Below, piece after piece: positions 34,801 through 46,501 of a stretch of 64,000 nt of DNA. The notes beneath the pieces were generated by a model. That model made no database searches. It saw nothing but the letters and a program-made list of their open reading frames with translations, and had not been told where the DNA came from. How positions within the stretch are numbered: position 1 is the first letter of the stretch; every line of letters starts with the position of its first letter. This stretch comes from Theobroma cacao (Eukaryota; Streptophyta; Magnoliopsida; Malvales; Malvaceae): NCBI RefSeq assembly GCF_000208745.1, contig NC_030850.1:10503165-10567164 (forward strand), in the 5' to 3' direction. Both the position numbers and the translations under genes were made by a program.

Positions 34801-37800
34801 GAAATATGAATCTTAGTTGGCAACGATAAGAGGATTAACTTTTGGAGGGAGCAATGGATATCGATATTTGTTCTGTGCAACCAATTCTAAAGAATATTTG
34901 CTTTGGCTATTGGCAAAAATGGTGTGATCAAAGAATTCGATAAGTGAAAAAATCAAAGGTGAGAGTGGACCATTAACTTGAAAAGACCTGTGCTTGGATG
35001 GGAAGAAAAACAATGGGAGGCTTTTATGTCTTAACTCTTTTACCAAGTGTTACATAAGGACTTCCAAGATAAGTTGATTTGGAAACATAACACAAGTGGC
35101 ATCTAGAACTCTAAGTACTTTTGTCGAGCTATCTCTAACTAATAACTCAAATTCTGAGGTGTGGAAACAGCTTTGGAAAGGATTAGCACCCCATATAGTT
35201 GAAGCTTTTATTGGTAGCTACTTAAGGAGAGATTAGTGGTGAAACAAGAGCTGGAACACAAAGGTATTATCAGACAAGAAGCCACATATTGCTTGCTGTG
35301 CAAAACAGGTAATGAGATCATTAATCATTTATTTTTCTCATGCACTGAAACTTGGAAATTGTGGTACTAGTGTTGTGACTTTTGGAATGTTAAGTGGGTT
35401 ATGCATGATGATCCTGTTATTTGCTTTCAATACTGGAATGAGATAAGTAAATGAATGGAAAATGGGAAGGTGTTTAGAATGACTTTTTACACTATTGCAT
35501 GGTTCAAATGGTTAGCACGAAACGAGGCTGTGTTTAAAAGCAAAGAGTGGAGTAGCTCTCTTACTTTTGATACAAGTAAGTTAAGATTGGGATGGCGGGT
35601 AAAAGCCAAATGGCCAGAGCTCAACCTTTCTTTGTTAGATGTGATTAAAAGTCCAAATCTTGGCCTGAGTCCTTAAAAAAATAAAAAACAGACAAAAAGG
35701 TTAAGTGTTTAGCAAGGACCACTTACGAGGAATCTCAAGCTCAATGTTCATGCGGCTATCAATGGACGCCCTAGTGAAGCAAGGATAGGGGTTCTTAGAG
35801 ATGAAAGAGGGAACATCTTTCTCCTCTTCTCAATGTTAGTGGGAGTTACAGATTCAAATACAACTGAATTATTGGCTCTTTAGAAAGGCTTTCAAGTGAT
35901 GGCAGCTTCTAAATGGTCAAATTCCCATGGGATTGTCTTTGAAAGTGATTCATCCAACGTCATTTCATGGGTGACAAACCCTCACAACACTCCATGAAAA
36001 CATAAAAGGATCATCATGAAGATTGAAAGGCTAAAAGCCAAGCTTTCTATATGGAGCATTACAAAGATTCCTCGGTTTGCAAACGAAATTACTGATAGCT
36101 TGGCCAAAACGGGCATACATAGATAGGGAGATCTAATGTAGATTATTGGTAATGTATGTGAAAGCCAAGAAACAAAGGAAAGCTAGTTTGGTATAGCATA
36201 GGGATGTAAATTTTGATATACCATAGGGTGTATAGTGACAAAGAGTAGATGACAAATCTACTTATCCTTTATTGCAGAACTCTTCTTTGTTCACCTACAG
36301 GTTTTGAGGAGCACAAGGAAAAACCACTTAAGCCAACCTTGGTGCTCTCCTTTTGTACCTATCATTAGTAATACAAACTCTACCTTAAAAAAAAAACAGT
36401 TAATAGTTTATTATTGTCACTAATTAAAACGTTACTTGTCATTTTATACACGTGTGACATTAATGTGAAGAGTGAAAATACCACATGATCATATCATGTC
36501 ATCATCCATTATGACATGTCAACATATCTCGTCAAAAACACATGGTAAAGAATAACAAATGATATTTTGACTAAATTAACTATTAGTTATAAAAAATTAT
36601 ATATTTAGCTCAAAATAAAAAAAAAAGAGTTTATTTGGTTCAAAATAAAAGTAAAAAAACTTAATTGAATGTAATATAAGAATAAATACTTAATTAAAAT
36701 TTTTTAAATAGTTTAAGAATTATTTTAAATATTATGTCAAAAATATATTAAAAGTAGGACAATGATAGTAAAGGCTTACCATTCTGAGAAGGATTTTGGA
36801 TAAGCTGCAAAAGCAAGTCATAAGCATCTGCGAAGAACACTTTCAACCCAGGAAGCTCCTTGTTCAGCTTTGCCACCAACACATTCAACTTGCCATTAAA
36901 CTCCAAGGCAACTTTGTTGCGTTCCTCCACGCAGTTAAGAGGGTCCTCAAAATTTGTGGCTCTTTGCACTGGCAAACAGCCCATCGGAGGAAGTCCTGTG
37001 AGGGACATCTTTCGGGCCCCTAGGTCGTAAATTTGCGTAACGAAATTTTCAGCAATGCCAATGAGGAAATCCTCATATTGTTGAACGGTGAAGTGGGACT
37101 GTCTGTCAAGAAGGGCATAATAGTTTTCTAGGAAATCATTCGTTCCTATGCTTATTAGATATAAGGCCTCGGCAATTATTCCGTTCGCCTTCTGAACACC
37201 AAGATAGGCTCGCAATTTCTTTTGGTACTCCTTGTAGTACTCCACTTCCTTCCACAGAGGAATCACTTTCTGCCATTGTATATTCAATACCACTCAATTT
37301 CACAGAAAGGACAAGTAAATGGATATCACATACTAGACACCGTTGAACAGTTGTAAGAATTTAATGATTTAATTCCTTAAATGGCAGAGTTATGTTCTAT
37401 GATGAATGAGGAAGGACAAAAGAAAGGAAAAAACAGAAGACCAGCAACAACTATATAGTACAGGATGAGATTAAACAATCCTGAATAGCTTAAATACTTA
37501 ACTAGCTTAATTTAAAAAATTATGATGAGGAATATGCTCAGTACGGTATTATTGAATTAACTTTGACTAAGTGCATACCAGTACATCTGCCGTAGCATTG
37601 TCGTAGCCAGTTGCAGCAGAAGCAAAGCAAACTCCAGAGGCGAAGTCTGAGATGTTTAGGGTAGGATCTAAGTAGGCAGGAATAATAGGTTTTAGCCCAA
37701 AGCCCTCGGAGATGAAGTCAGGAGAAAGGCGACCATTGCAGAAGCGTCCGGTTGGGCTGCCTCCAGGAAAATCACGGCCATAAGGCTCGAAATTGGACTT

Positions 37801-37944
37801 AGCAATTGTTGGAATGTAATTGTTGTTACCAGAATCCACAGTTGAATCTCCGAAGACTATAATAGCAGAAACTTTAGCTTCGGATTTAGAAGCCAGAACT
37901 AAGATTTGAACGAAGAAGATCCAGGGAATGTTCATGCGTGCCAT
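28807..37944 (-). CDS. GDSL esterase/lipase, three exons, intron 2 carrying a LINE
   Basis: A secreted SGNH/GDSL hydrolase, which cleaves ester bonds of lipid or cell-wall substrates; its natural substrate cannot be told from sequence. Exon 1 is 37944-37579 (residues 1-122), exon 2 37269-36780 (123-285 plus one base), exon 3 28994-28807 (286-347, TAA). All junctions are GT-AG and the phases join (Asn-285, then a split Gly). The 347 residues match the family's usual ~350. Residues 1-23 look like a signal peptide. Block I 'FGDSTVDSGNN' has the nucleophile Ser34; 'GVCFASAATG' (104-113); block III 'ISIGTND' has Asn166; block V 'FWDAIHPSQ' has Asp322 and His325. All catalytic residues are present. 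Exon 3 also has the family-typical 'GCCGTGLFEMG'. Intron 2 is 7785 bases because a LINE and other repeats lie in it. The start is the only Met before a signal-like segment. Confidence 0.88.
29791..31561 (+). pseudogene. LINE ORF1 remnant (RRM-like, then DUF4283-like)
   Basis: The open part 29791-30150 has 'KLFTIFVDNIISTMSW' and 'KNFKFAFVKYHYTKEMQ', resembling the RNP-2 and RNP-1 strands of an RRM. A stop at 30148 interrupts. The part 30373-30909 ('LKGWKVVITFEDEDQM', 'WFIIEGISLHLWHRNVF') resembles the DUF4283-like region of plant LINE ORF1. The part 31052-31561 is Lys/Glu-rich without a recognisable domain. Family names are by motif recognition only. Confidence 0.7.
31968..36125 (+). pseudogene. 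LINE ORF2 remnant: endonuclease, RT, zf-RVT, RNase H
   Basis: Endonuclease: 'SSISWNVKGMGKPKKKRAL' with 'PKFLLVQETK' (~32020-32130), 'CIRGDFNVVKN' (~32420), 'SISDHNPIAL' (~32670). Reverse transcriptase: 'LNDYRPIRLVSSLYKIVAK' (~33530), 'NENQLAFVVGR' (~33640), 'FNVDFEKAYNYVD' (~33740), 'GCPLSPFLCNFVAETFS' (~33930), and the catalytic motif as 'FANDTVILC' (~34060), where an Asp of FADD has become Asn. Zinc-binding region 'CLLCKTGNEIINHLFFSC' (~35290). RNase H 'TELLALXKGFQVM', 'FESDSSNVISWV' and 'FANEITDSLAKTG' (~35860-36120). Many stops and frameshifts. Confidence 0.85.
36398..36680. mobile_element. Right half of a palindromic element split by the LINE
   Basis: The reverse complement of ~36585-36665 ('aattaagtttttttac', 'ttttattttga', 'ccaaataaa', 'actaatagt') matches 29591-29650 on the other side of the LINE. 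The LINE therefore appears to have landed inside an older inverted-repeat element that itself lies in GDSL intron 2. The middle has a 'catgatcatatcatg' palindromic stretch. Ends were not determined. Confidence 0.5.
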
Positions 37945-38771
37945 GCCCAGTTCGAAGTCCCAGTTAGCATGTAGCTAAACAGGAATGTATCCTAAAAGAC
38001 AAAAGATAAAGCAAAAGCATTGAGATAGTAAATGAGTCCAGCCTGATAGGAACTTATATATGACAAAGTTGGATGGTAGCTAGCTTAATTCACACTAGTC
38101 TTAATTAACTATACTCAGTGGAAACAGAAATAAAGAGAGAGCGCGCGTAACTAATTATATGAATTGAAAGAAGAAATTAAGGTTTTATGTGCTGTGTTGG
38201 AACTATTCTAATATATTTTCCATTGTTTATCATTAATTAATGTCTAAATCTGGGGAAAAAACTATGAACTTTTTTGGATTTCGATGGAGACTCAATGATG
38301 AAGGCTTGGCAGTTGAGAGATACCAGAGATGGGCCACTTTTATTTATATATTATAATTATTATCCAACATTAAAGACATTTACAAGATATAGTTGTATGC
38401 ATTGAAGTATATGGCCCACTTTCAAGATGCTCCTCCTTGCACATGGCAACTTAATTTCTCGACAACCCTTGGTGTGCGTAAAATGACAACATGGTTCTCG
38501 ATAGGCTAAATTCTTGTATAGGAATTCATTGCCTTGATTCATATGTGATGTGTTTTTCGTGCGTTAACTCATGGCACAAATTAAGCTAGGAAACAGGAAA
38601 GGACACTTCTCACTACATTAACACCACCTTGTAAATCTCTTCTATGGAATATTACTATGGTTGTACGGCAGCTACAGCATTGTACTTCTATGAACAAAAA
38701 TCAATTCTTTCCTTCTTAGCCACCAACACAATAAGGAGTTCAAAAACATTTAATTATATTTTTTTTAGACA
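37945..38771. other. 5' flank of the GDSL gene; nothing definite
   Basis: The probable promoter and 5' UTR of the minus-strand GDSL gene. No regulatory motif can be supported. An open minus-strand frame at 38360-38542 has no recognisable domain and is not called. Confidence 0.4.
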
Positions 38772-40040
38772 TCTATAATCAATAACATAAGTAAAAGCAA
38801 GCCCTAAAGGGGCTTCCTCAGTTTGCCACGTTTTAGTTTTCTTATTTTAACACGTGGCAGCTGACAGTGTGATTAGAAAAAACAAACTACCATTAAGTGA
38901 GTCAAACAAAAACAACGAAGAAAGCTTTTAAAGGGTGTCCATGCCCAGCTTTGAGGAAAGGGGTTTTAAATGGAGTTTTAAATCTGTGGCAGGACTTTTA
39001 AAAGAAAACCCAAATTGCAGGAGGAGAACGGTGGTTAGGCTTTTTTAGATAGAGAGGAATTAAACTGGCGGCAGAAGGAAGGGGAAGAGAAGAAACGAGG
39101 AAAGGGAAAGAAAGAGGAAGACACTGTCGGAAAGGCTTAGGCCAACAAGGGCGACGGCGCCAGGGACTAAGTAATGGAGAGAGGGTTTAGAGAAAGGGGT
39201 TGGCTGCTGCCAATGGAAGAAGAAGAAGAGAGTAAAAATGAAGAAATGGGAAAGGGTTGGTAACTAGGGTTAGGTTAAAATTAAAATCACGTGGTTTTAT
39301 GAAGGATTCAAAAAAAAAAAAAAGAAGCGGGTTGGATTCATCCAAGTCTTTTATTTGTAATTTTTTTTTATATGTGAATTAAAATTATGAAAATAGGATA
39401 AGAATAAAAAGTGAAACAAAATTTTTTTGATAAATAATAAAAAATGAACAATTAATTGAATAAAGTTAATAATGATTTATCAAAATTATTGAAGGATCCC
39501 AAAATTATTTTCACAAGGTGAATTAATTCAAAATAATTGTAAAAGCATAAGACAAGAAAGTAGTAATTAAAATCGAAGATAATTTAGAAATTTCATCATT
39601 AAAACAAAAAACATTTTTATAAGTGTAATTAATATTCATTTTATTTTAATAATTTTATTGTGTAAATTATGTAGCTTATCAATAATTATTTTATAAATAT
39701 TATATTTTCAAAACATGAATTTTATTTCGCTATTAAAATCATGTAATTAAAAAAATATGATTATATCAACATAAGAATATATTAAGATATAACAAATCAA
39801 ATGTTTTTTAAAAAGTTTATTTAAATAAAAAATGTTGCTTAGTAAGACATCAAAAAATATTTTTAAAATATTGAATTTTTAAAAGAATTATCTTTAATTT
39901 GTCATTATTACTATTACTTATAATATTTTTAAATTTAAAATTATTTTTCTTTTATTACTATTTTTATTTATAATGTTATATAATTTAAAATTGATTTTAA
40001 TAACAATTCAACACCCACGCAAAGAGGGGCACCACTCTAG
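38772..40040 (+). mobile_element. Helitron-like element, non-autonomous
   Basis: It begins TCTATAATC after an A and ends CTCTAG before a T, the TC...CTRR ends and A/T target expected of Helitrons, with no target duplication. A GC-rich imperfect hairpin, 'cccacgcaaagagggg', lies ~15 bases before the 3' end, as in Helitrons. Near the left end 'agccctaaaggggctt' is a typical subterminal palindrome in plant copies. No Rep/helicase frame. A purine-rich GC-higher block (about 39000-39260) may be captured sequence. Confidence 0.6.
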
Positions 40041-40925
40041 TTATATTTAAAGAAAGCCCCAAAGGGCTTGTTTGCTTGACACTTGGCAATGATATTACAA
40101 GGAGGGAGGAAATCAACTATAAAATCCAAATTCAAGAGTCAATTGTTTTGTGAGAGGTTCAATTCTAAGTGAAATAACATTTGTACTAGTTTAATTGTTT
40201 GACAAGGTCAATTGCTCTGTCAATCTCATTTCATAAATTTATTAATAATATAAAAAAATTTTGATAACCAAATAAATGAAAACTAAAGAAATTTAAAATA
40301 TGAGTTGGCTTACTTATATGTCAGTATTTTTTTACGATAACCATATAAAGCTAAACGAATCTCATAAAATTTTCAAAGTGAGTGTTTTCAAAGTTTTTTA
40401 CTTCATCCAACAGTAAAAAAATATGTTTCCTCTTAAACACATAAAATTTGACATTACTAGAATACCCCATTTCAAGTCTACTCTATCATCTAAAATTTAT
40501 GGGCATAAATAAGAAAAAAAAGTTAAGAGAAAAATGAATAGTGAAAAGAAGTATTATAATTTTTACAGTTACACTCTTTTGCTTCATCATCAGCAAACAA
40601 ACACATAACTGTTTATACAACTTTAGATCACTAAATCAACCTGACTATGAAAAAAAAAATAAAACACTTACATGCATTTTAGATCACTAAATCAACTTGA
40701 CTATTAAAAAAAAAAGAAAACACTTACATGCATGTGGGCGCTCTATTTAAGCTAATAAATAATCTCATGTAAGTTTTTTACAGTAGATTGGACATTGAAA
40801 ATTATGAATTATGAAAAAATTTTGTTATATTTAAAGAAAGTCCCAAAGGGTTTTTGGCTTGATATTTGACAGAGTTCTTACTTTGACGCATGGTTGTTGG
40901 GCTTGAGGTCTAGTGGGATTAGTTT
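40041..40925 (+). mobile_element. Two further Helitron-like left-end fragments
   Basis: 'ttatatttaaagaaagcccc' with 'aaagggctt' at 40042, and 'ttatatttaaagaaagtccc' with 'aaagggttt' at ~40829, repeat the left subterminal motif of the adjacent Helitron-like element. Each is followed by 'gcttga' and a 'ttggca/tttgaca' motif. No right ends recognised. Confidence 0.45.
40622..40734. repeat. Tandem duplication, two units of ~56 bp
   Basis: 'tttagatcactaaatcaac' with a following A-run and 'cacttacatgcat' occurs twice head to tail with few differences. Confidence 0.85.
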
Positions 40926-41094
40926 GTGGCTGGGTTTTTGGGTGTGAGCTTGAGGTCTAGAGTTGGGTTTGGATTAGATTTTTTTTTTCTTTCACGGTTG
41001 ATGTTCTAGATTTTTCTTTGACTGTTTATATGTGAGTATTTATAAAAAATAATTTTTTTTATATCATTATTTATTACTCCTATATCATTTTGCA

Positions 41095-41455
41095 GTGTTA
41101 AAAGTAATTCATGTAAAGTGGTGCGTTTTAGCTAGCTAAAGATAACGTTTTGAGAGATATTGAATTACTACATATGCTATTTTTCAAGTGTTTTTTTTTT
41201 TTTTGAAAAATGGATTTTATTGAATCAAAAGCTAGAAAGCCATAGGAAGTCTAGCACCCGAAACTGGTGGAAGCTATTTTTCAAGTGTTAAATGTAAGGT
41301 GGTGCACATTAGCTAGCTAAAGATAGGGTTTTGAAAAGATTGAATTATTACATATTATACTTTTTAGTGTTAAATGTAACTAATAAAAAATGACACAGAT
41401 AAATTAATTAAAGATAAAATTTTAAGAGAGATTAATTTACTACATATTCTACTGT
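41095..41455. repeat. Three degenerate ~90-bp tandem units
   Basis: Units beginning 'gtgttaaa(a/t)gtaa', containing 'agctagctaaagata' (third copy 'aattaattaaagata') and ending 'ttactacatat', start near 41095, 41286 and 41371. The first and second are separated by a small retroposon. Confidence 0.65.
41193..41272 (-). mobile_element. Severely 5'-truncated L1 retroposon with 17-bp TSD
   Basis: An 80-bp insert starts with a T-run (a poly(A) tail on the minus strand) and on the minus strand reads 'ctagcttttgattcaataaa' and then a short stretch before the A-tail, the usual 3' end of plant L1 elements. It is bounded by an identical 17-mer, 'gctatttttcaagtgtt', at 41176-41192 and 41273-41289. It differs in 3' end from the LINE in the GDSL intron. 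Confidence 0.8.
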
Positions 41456-43200
41456 AAGTTTAGAGATTTTATTTAAGGTTTTATTTTGTGGTTAGGTTGT
41501 TTATAGGTGTGTTTTGGTATGGAAGCACTACCACAAATAGCACAATGATGTCTACCATAACAACAATTATATATTTTGTAAAATAATATTTTATACATGT
41601 CAATATACACCAAGAATTAGATATGATAATGTAATTACTATTGCATATCTATTTCACAAAGTATTCTCAACTCAATTTAAAAAAAAATTTACCACTTCGA
41701 GCACATCACACAAGCAACAAACTAGTACGAAATTAAGATGACCTTTTGAGTTAAGATGAAATTCTAAACATTATACCTTTTGAATAACTTTTGTTCCCCA
41801 AGGAGTTAGGTTATTAATTTTACCTAATAAAACTACAAATTTTCTCTTAAATATGAATAAATAGGTCAACTTTAAATTGAGGGTATTTTTATTATTTTTT
41901 CAAGTATAATTAACCAGCTTAACTTCTTGTGAGAACAGAAGTTATTTACGGAGTATTAATTGGAGAAAAAGTTATACGTGTGGTCTTAATTGGGAAAAAA
42001 AAGTACAAGATGCCATGTGAAAAAAATCGAAACCACAAGGGATGTAATTAGAATTTGCCCTTATTTAAAAAAATAACAAAGCATAAATAGAACTCTTTTT
42101 CTTGTTTAACATAAATTGAACTTGCGGAGTGTATCTTGTTCGTACTATATTACAATGTTTACGACTTGAACAATATTATTTTTTATCACAAAAGTATTCA
42201 TATAACCTCTAATTAATTAAAACTTGATATTTTAACTTTAAAAAAATATTAATTTCAAATCTTGAGATGTAAAAAGTGAAATTATAAGATTGAAAGAGTG
42301 TTCAATACCTCAAATTATGAAACCTAATATCCTATTTAGGAGAAACAATCATATATATATATATACATATATTAGTCAATTCATAGTGGACTAAGTGGCG
42401 TATATATAATCTTTGAAATCAAACTAGTATTTTCAGCACTCAGCAGCCGATGTTACTCGTAATAAACTTGAAAAGTAAATCACTTTGAAGGAAGTGGTTT
42501 GTATTAAATGCTGAATTAAAAAACCAAGTACATGTATATGGAAAGTAGACCGGCATGAAACATGTGCAAGTACGAGTGGCCCTACTAAAATAGATCACCA
42601 CATCACTGATCACCCAACAAATCCAATGCCTTGCATTTGCATTTAGACATCCATTAAAATGTTATAATTTCTCCCAAAATCATTGAATTATTGAATGACT
42701 ACTTTTTATTCACTATGAAATTAAAGTTAAGATAAGATTTAGGTATAGATTAATTCCATTGTCAAATTTTTTTCATAAAAATATTTTAAAAAACTAATTT
42801 GAAAATCATATAATCAATAATTTGATCAAACTTGTTGAATAGTTAAGCATATAAATATTTACATAATTTGTGTAAATCTTTACTTTATTTAACAAGCTAA
42901 ACATTTCATTAATTTTTCATTTTCTAAAATTCAATTTTTTAAAATATTATTATCAACAAAAATTTTGTCAAAAATGATATTTAAAATTTAAAATAAGATA
43001 CGTTTGAATTTAATTTTTGAAGTATTAATTGTGGTGGAATTTTCGTCAAAAATATTAGGAAAAATCTATTGTTGAAACATGTTTTATTTTTTATAATTTA
43101 GTGGTCTGCATTACATTGTCATAAAATGAAAAATATTATTTTCCCCACGCCTCTTGTGTTATGTGTTGGTGTATTTTCAAAATAAGAAGTTATTTCATAT
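41456..43200. other. No gene seen
   Basis: AT-rich intergenic sequence with a short AT microsatellite near 42350. No plausible ORF, RNA gene or element ends. Confidence 0.5.
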
Positions 43201-43760
43201 AATGAAAAGTTATCTTAGCTCAAAGTTTAAATCGTAAAGAGTGACATAATGTGACTATTAGATTTTAGGTAAGTTTTTCATGTGAATAATTATGTCTCTT
43301 GGTAAAGTGACATATTGAAAAAATACCTTTAAATCCAAAAGTTACTAGACAATTGAAAAACACCACAACTGAAAAGTTTAGATATGAAATATTATCTTTT
43401 CATATGGTAGCTCAAAAGTTATATTTTATGGTATGAATGGTTGTCTTTTTATAAGGTGATTATTAAAACAATACATTTATAATGAAAAGTTATCCTATCT
43501 CAAAGGTTATATCGTAAAGAGTGACATAATGTGACTATTAGATTTTAGGTAAGTTTTTCATGTGAATAATTATGTCTCTTGGTAAAGTGACATATTGAAA
43601 AAATACCTTTAAATCCAAAAGATATGAGATAATTGAAAAACACCACAACTGAAAAGTTTAGATATGAAATATTATCTTTTCATATGGTAGCTCAAAAGTT
43701 ATATTTTATGGTATGAATGGTTGTCTTTTTATAAGGTGATTATTAAAACAATGCATTTAT
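43201..43760. repeat. Tandem duplication of a 280-bp unit
   Basis: 43201-43480 and 43481-43760 are near-identical head-to-tail copies (both start 'aatgaaaagttatc' and end 'aa(t/c)(a/g)catttat' with scattered substitutions). The unit is AT-rich and non-coding. The array ends 8 bases before a solo LTR. Confidence 0.95.
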
Positions 43761-43768
43761 TCAAGAAT

Positions 43769-46496
43769 TGTCAAACCCTGCTTTGTAAAATAATTAATAA
43801 TGTCATTCACATGCCCGATAGAATGTTTGTATATTTAGAAAGTTCGAGAAATCATTAAAGATGATATTGCCCATAATGGTACTATTGAGTCGATTAAGCT
43901 TCGAAATAGTTCAAATAGGAATTTTAAGGTGAAATTAAAAGTTTCACAATTCAGGAATGACTCAAAATGGTAATTCGGAGTTCGATGATCAATTTGGAGT
44001 CAAACCGAAATTTTCACTATCAAGGGGCAAAATCGTAATTTTTTCACTCGCGGACAAAATTTGAGATTTTGAGAGAATTTAGATCACATTTGACAAATTG
44101 GAGAATGGTATGAGTATAAGGGATGAAAAATATGTCTATGGGCAATTTTTCAGTTTTTGGGGCAAAAATGTAATTTTTCACTTTACGGGGGTAAAAGTGT
44201 AATTTTTAAAAATTTACTCCACCAAAACTTTGGAAAAGTCTAGAAATTTCATGGAAGACATGGATAAGTGAAGAGGATTGAGTGGTAGAAAAAGAAAGTC
44301 AAAAAGATGGCTCTAAAAAAAATAAAATAATAAAATATTCAAAAGGTAAATAAAATAATAATATTTTATTAAGCCTATTAAAAGGCTTGAAAATTCCAGA
44401 ATTCTTCATTGGGAGGGTCAGCCAAAACCAGCAGGAGAGAGAGAGAAATAAGAACAAACCCTAGAGTGAGAAAATTCAAAGAAAAAGTGTGATTTTTCAA
44501 GGAATCAAGTGTTTAAAGGTATGATTTTTCAAGCTTAGCTTAAGATTTATCATTTCCATGCATTTCTCCTTATTTTCCATGGTTAAATTATGTGTTTTGA
44601 TGATGGATTCAAATCTGATCATATGGGTTTAGAGAGAGAAAGTTGTTAGATTAATTTGATTTTGAACTATGTTAGTGTTTAGTGTTAGTTTAGCATGTTT
44701 ATGAGTAAAACAACAAGAAAAATATTCATTTTCTCCATGAATTTCTCTAGGCCGAATCTAGCCAATGGTGTGTGAGGATGAGGTTGACTTTATTTTAAGA
44801 GAATTAGATGGAAAAATGATGAATTATGAGGTTGGAAATTAAATGGGAATTTTTGGTGGAAAAAAATTGAAATTTTTACCCACTAGGGGTAAAAGCGTAA
44901 TTTGTGATCCGAACTGATAAATTGGACCACATTCACAGTCATTGAGGTATTGTGGATATAATTGGATAATTGAAATTGAAATGGATGGACTTGGAGTTGA
45001 ATTGGAGATTTTAGAAATTTACACCGTGTATAGGCGAGTTAGGTCGGACACTGTGATTAAGCGATTGTCCAAACATTTCACACCCTATCTAGTGCATACG
45101 CATGGATAAGAGCCTGAAATAATATATATTGATTTGACACAAATTATTGAATTTTTTGTGTCATGTATTGTGGATAGGTGGTGAGCTATCTGATACGGGT
45201 AAAAGACTACACCCGAGGATCGAGAATAGGAGTATATCTACTCCTAGTACAGTGAGTAAACTTACTATCGTCTTAATTATCTAGAGTAGATTTATTTAAT
45301 TGTGTGATTTTATGGAAAAATGGTTTAATTGGAAAATTATTGTGTTTTATGGGAAAATGAGATTTTATAAAATAATTTTATAAAATTTTTGAAAATTTAA
45401 TAATGATTTCAAAAATAGAGTAATTGGAGACCTATACTATGATTGTGTTGTTTATCCATGATTTTACATTAAATGGCTTATGATAAATGTGGGTATGACT
45501 GGTTATTTTTATGATTTAAAGAATATGTGAACTGCTTTGATTTGCCTTGAATGTGTTAAGTGAGCCATGTCATACTATTGTGATTTTATTGGTTGGTGGA
45601 TTATAAAGTGGGCACTGCAGTGACGGGGGTTCCGTGGGCCAGCCTAATTAGAGGGGCACGGTTCCCAATTATTGAGCTTACCTCGATTGGAGAGGCGCGT
45701 AGGATAACTCCCGAGGTAGGATTTGAGTACACTTCACGCTGGCCACCACGTGAAACTGGGACTCAGCCAACGCCAAGGAACGACTGTGTTGTCAGAGGTG
45801 AAATGTGTTTGTGTGTGTGACAATAAACAGCCTTAGCGGTCTCGGTAAGATGCCTTCGCGGGGTATCCCCGAGAATGGATTTTTGGCAAGGGCTAAATAT
45901 TTGAAAAGTGCATAAGCCATGTTGAGTAATTGGATGAAATCCAATTATTTATAAGGGTTGGGATGAATTATTTTAATTGTCTCATATTACTCAGCTTTAG
46001 ATTATTTTGATGATGTCTGTCTACTCACTGGGATTTTATAATCTCACCCCTTCTTCCTATACATTTTTCAGGCTCAGAATAGGCAGTAGACTGTCAATTG
46101 CATCGAGAAGTAAATTTCAGAGTTGCATCCTAGAAAGTAAGGTTATAGACTTAAACCTTCTCAGTTATTTGGGGGCTCACGTGTCATTGTAATTTAAATT
46201 GCATACTCTAATTTTCTATATTACAGTATGTATAAATTTATTTTGTTTTTATGTGCAAAAAATTAATTTTTGATGTTTCGAAAAAAAAAATATATATATA
46301 TATTGTTTTACATTAAAATAGATTATTTTAATTAATATTTTTATTTTATTTTATTATTCAAAAAAAAAGAAAGAGAGAGAAATGGAAAAATTGGTACAAA
46401 AGCCTTGCGAGGTCTCGAAGGGCATTCGAGGGAAGAATGTTTGTCGAGGCTTCGCGGTAGTTGTCACGTGCTCGATGGGAGTTCCGGGTCGTGACA
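43769..46496 (+). mobile_element. Solo LTR, family A, complete (2.7 kb)
   Basis: Begins TGTCAAACCC and ends GGGTCGTGACA, so the ends are TG...CA and also short inverted repeats. Flanked by AGAAT at 43764-43768 and 46497-46501, a 5-bp target duplication. No internal retrotransposon domain follows on either side, so it is a solo LTR left by recombination between two LTRs of one element. The parent class is probably Ty3/gypsy-like from the LTR length, but no coding sequence is available to prove it. Short open frames at 45593-45820, 46007-46192 and 46382-46570 lie inside the LTR. Confidence 0.88.
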
Positions 46497-46501
46497 AGAA
46501 T

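Larger units (their letters stand above)
29650..36396 (+). mobile_element. L1-type LINE, decayed, inside the GDSL intron (antisense to gene)
   Basis: A non-LTR retrotransposon in plant L1 order: ORF1 with an RNA-binding fold, then endonuclease, reverse transcriptase, zinc-binding region and RNase H. It ends in an A-run (36387-36396). A diverged 15-bp match, 13/15, flanks it ('agctaatagttgatt' at 29635 and 'agttaatagtttatt' at 36398), a plausible aged target duplication. It runs opposite to the GDSL gene, so its sense poly(A) signals do not lie in the gene's transcript. Stops throughout both ORFs show it is immobile. Confidence 0.9.

Noticed and set aside
43201..43760. CRISPR or satellite array
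   Set aside because: Only two 280-bp units with no short repeat-spacer pattern, and the context is a plant genome.
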